Part shown: in pieces, positions 13,508 to 14,755 of the stretch
Layout: each line of letters begins with the position of its first letter
How positions within the stretch are numbered: position 1 is the stretch's first letter
Assembly: GCA_019136325.1 (NCBI GenBank)
Contig: JAGVUJ010000032.1
Span: forward strand, 1-14,755
Length of the DNA: 14,755 nt
Origin: Deltaproteobacteria bacterium
GTDB taxonomy: Bacteria > Desulfobacterota > Syntrophia > Syntrophales > Smithellaceae
Reading direction: 5' to 3'
Translations under genes and position numbers: made by a program
Notes under the pieces: generated by a model
What the model was told of the DNA's origin: nothing
The model's database searches: none
Seen by the model: the letters and a program-made list of their open reading frames with translations, nothing else

Positions 13508-14755
13508 ATGAAGCGGAATTATGATACAAAATTCAACATGACTATTTTTAATCGACCGGTGATCGGCGCGAAAAAATCCCCCTTTATTTACAGGGATCAG
13601 GCTACTTTGGAAATTCGCAGCGGGGGCGGTTGCATCGCCGTCTTCGGACTTCCCTTTCTCCTGGTCGGCCTCTTTGTTATGCAGATCCCGCTGAGCATTA
13701 TTCCCGTGAACAGCTCACCGGGTGCCCGGTCATCTCTGCTTTCTATTGCGGTTGGAGCGGTGTTTGCCCTGGTGGGGGCCTTGCTTGTTTTCGGACGCAG
13801 CGGAATCATTCTGGATCGCGCCAGAGGCCGCGTTATCCAGTGGTATGGTTTGCTCGTGCCGATGAAACGCAATGAATATCTGCTGGATTCGGTGGATCAG
13901 GTGGAAATGAACTTCTCCCCCGGCGATAGCGACTCGCCCGCGACCTGGCCAATCACACTATCCGGCCGGAGTATTGCAAAGTCCCTGTCCATTGTGCAGC
14001 CCCCAAGTTTTGCCGAGGCGAGAAAAGTAGCCGAAGAGCTGTCCCGTTTTTTGCGAAAGCCGTTGATGGATTCTTCCACCGGTGAAAAAATCATCCGTGA
14101 TTTCGATCATCTGAACGAATCATACCGAGATCGGATAAGAAGAAAAAGCGAAACAATAAATACCCTGCCGCCGGAACCTGTGCATAAGCGTTCGCGCATT
14201 GAACACACTTCGGAAGGGATGACCATCACGATTGCCGAACCGTCTCCGGGATGGATTTATTATCTTTCCGCTCTGGCGCCTCTTGTTTTTGCCGGAATGG
14301 TGATCTGGCTTTTTCTGCCGCGGGCGGATATTCATTCCATGCCGGGTATCTTTCGTTATATTTTCCTGACATTTATGGGGTTTTTTATTGCCGTGCCCGC
14401 CATGGCAGTTCTGGGGAAAATTATCGGCATGAAAAAGAAAAAGCCTTTTGAGATGATTACCGTTACGAAAACATTTTTTCGGGTGGAGACGCTAAAACAT
14501 GGAAAACAGACAACGGTGGAAATTCCTGTTGCCGAACTGGAAGATCTGGTGGCTCCGGCCAGACAGGACATCATGGATGCGGTCACTTATCCCGGCGTGG
14601 ATAATGTGGGGGAAACAGGCACTGCCCGGACGCCCGACGGGCGCCCGATGCCGCGATTTTTGCTGACATTAATGAAGATGGTTGATTCCCGCGGTATCAT
14701 TGCCCGCAGCGACAATGTGGAGGTTGAATTTGCCCGAGGTTTGGATGAGGCCGAG
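13508..14755 (+). CDS. Membrane protein, 3' end cut by the window edge
   Basis: The frame is open from ATG 13508 to the last base, giving 416 codons without a stop, so the C-terminus is missing. A second in-frame ATG at 13538 (MTIFNRPVIGAKKSP) is an equally possible start; neither has a good ribosome site. Numbered from 13538, hydrophobic spans lie near residues 31-52 and 67-87. A soluble part follows with short strands (GIILDRARGRVIQWYG, then LLDSVDQVEM) and a charged helix near 160-215 (FAEARKVAEELSRFL, RDRIRRKSET). A second pair of spans lies near 240-262 and 275-298, followed by similar strands (FEMITVTKTFFRVETL, then IPVAELEDLV). The layout, membrane hairpin plus beta domain twice over, resembles bacterial PH-like membrane proteins, but this is inference from pattern. 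Function is unknown. Confidence 0.78.
   Translation, partial: MKRNYDTKFNMTIFNRPVIGAKKSPFIYRDQATLEIRSGGGCIAVFGLPFLLVGLFVMQIPLSIIPVNSSPGARSSLLSIAVGAVFALVGALLVFGRSGIILDRARGRVIQWYGLLVPMKRNEYLLDSVDQVEMNFSPGDSDSPATWPITLSGRSIAKSLSIVQPPSFAEARKVAEELSRFLRKPLMDSSTGEKIIRDFDHLNESYRDRIRRKSETINTLPPEPVHKRSRIEHTSEGMTITIAEPSPGWIYYLSALAPLVFAGMVIWLFLPRADIHSMPGIFRYIFLTFMGFFIAVPAMAVLGKIIGMKKKKPFEMITVTKTFFRVETLKHGKQTTVEIPVAELEDLVAPARQDIMDAVTYPGVDNVGETGTARTPDGRPMPRFLLTLMKMVDSRGIIARSDNVEVEFARGLDEAE

Overview
The window reads like a moderate-GC, free-living Gram-negative bacterium. Outer-membrane-type lipoprotein and periplasmic signals, AGGAGG-type ribosome sites and TTGACA/TATAAT-like promoters are all visible. The gene style (LysM protein with an NPHWIYPG motif, conserved secreted proteins of unknown function, long Sel1 arrays) suggests Desulfobacterota (the former Deltaproteobacteria, perhaps Syntrophia). 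That placement is inference, because no rRNA or marker gene is present. No mobile element, CRISPR array, tRNA or rRNA was seen.

Layout. Positions 1-1020 hold one secreted protein of unknown function (173-967) closed by a textbook terminator. At 1084-1112 a near-consensus promoter begins a possible transcription unit. It has a roughly 180-nt leader with hairpins, a 75-residue five-cysteine putative zinc protein (1297-1524), a 103-residue orphan (1683-1994) and then a giant Sel1-repeat protein (2054-6595). I counted 38 full 36-residue repeats in it. After a short gap with a possible second promoter comes a second Sel1 protein (6709-8967) with 16 repeats split by a 137-residue charged linker. 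Neither Sel1 protein has a signal peptide, so both are probably cytoplasmic scaffolds.

Positions 9186-10674 carry two separately promoted genes: a 56-residue double-membrane-span miniprotein (9312-9482) and an exported LysM protein (9607-10674). Positions 10917-11324 encode a small RlpA-like double-psi beta-barrel lipoprotein. The LysM and RlpA-like proteins make this part look like a cell-wall neighbourhood.

A mandelate-racemase-type enolase-superfamily enzyme lies on the minus strand (12646-11420) with its own strong promoter and a palindrome just upstream. Divergent from it is a six-span membrane protein (12834-13463). The last gene (from about 13508) is a membrane protein with a doubled membrane-hairpin plus beta-domain layout, and it runs off the right edge.

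The most distinctive content is the Sel1 pair. The giant protein contains five 15-residue helix-A-only inserts of the ALNNL type. Both proteins contain an internal C-cap/N-cap junction that looks like a fossil fusion of two complete solenoids. I see no clear evidence of a complete new defence or metabolic system; the Sel1 pair with its two small upstream genes is the best candidate for an undescribed functional unit.
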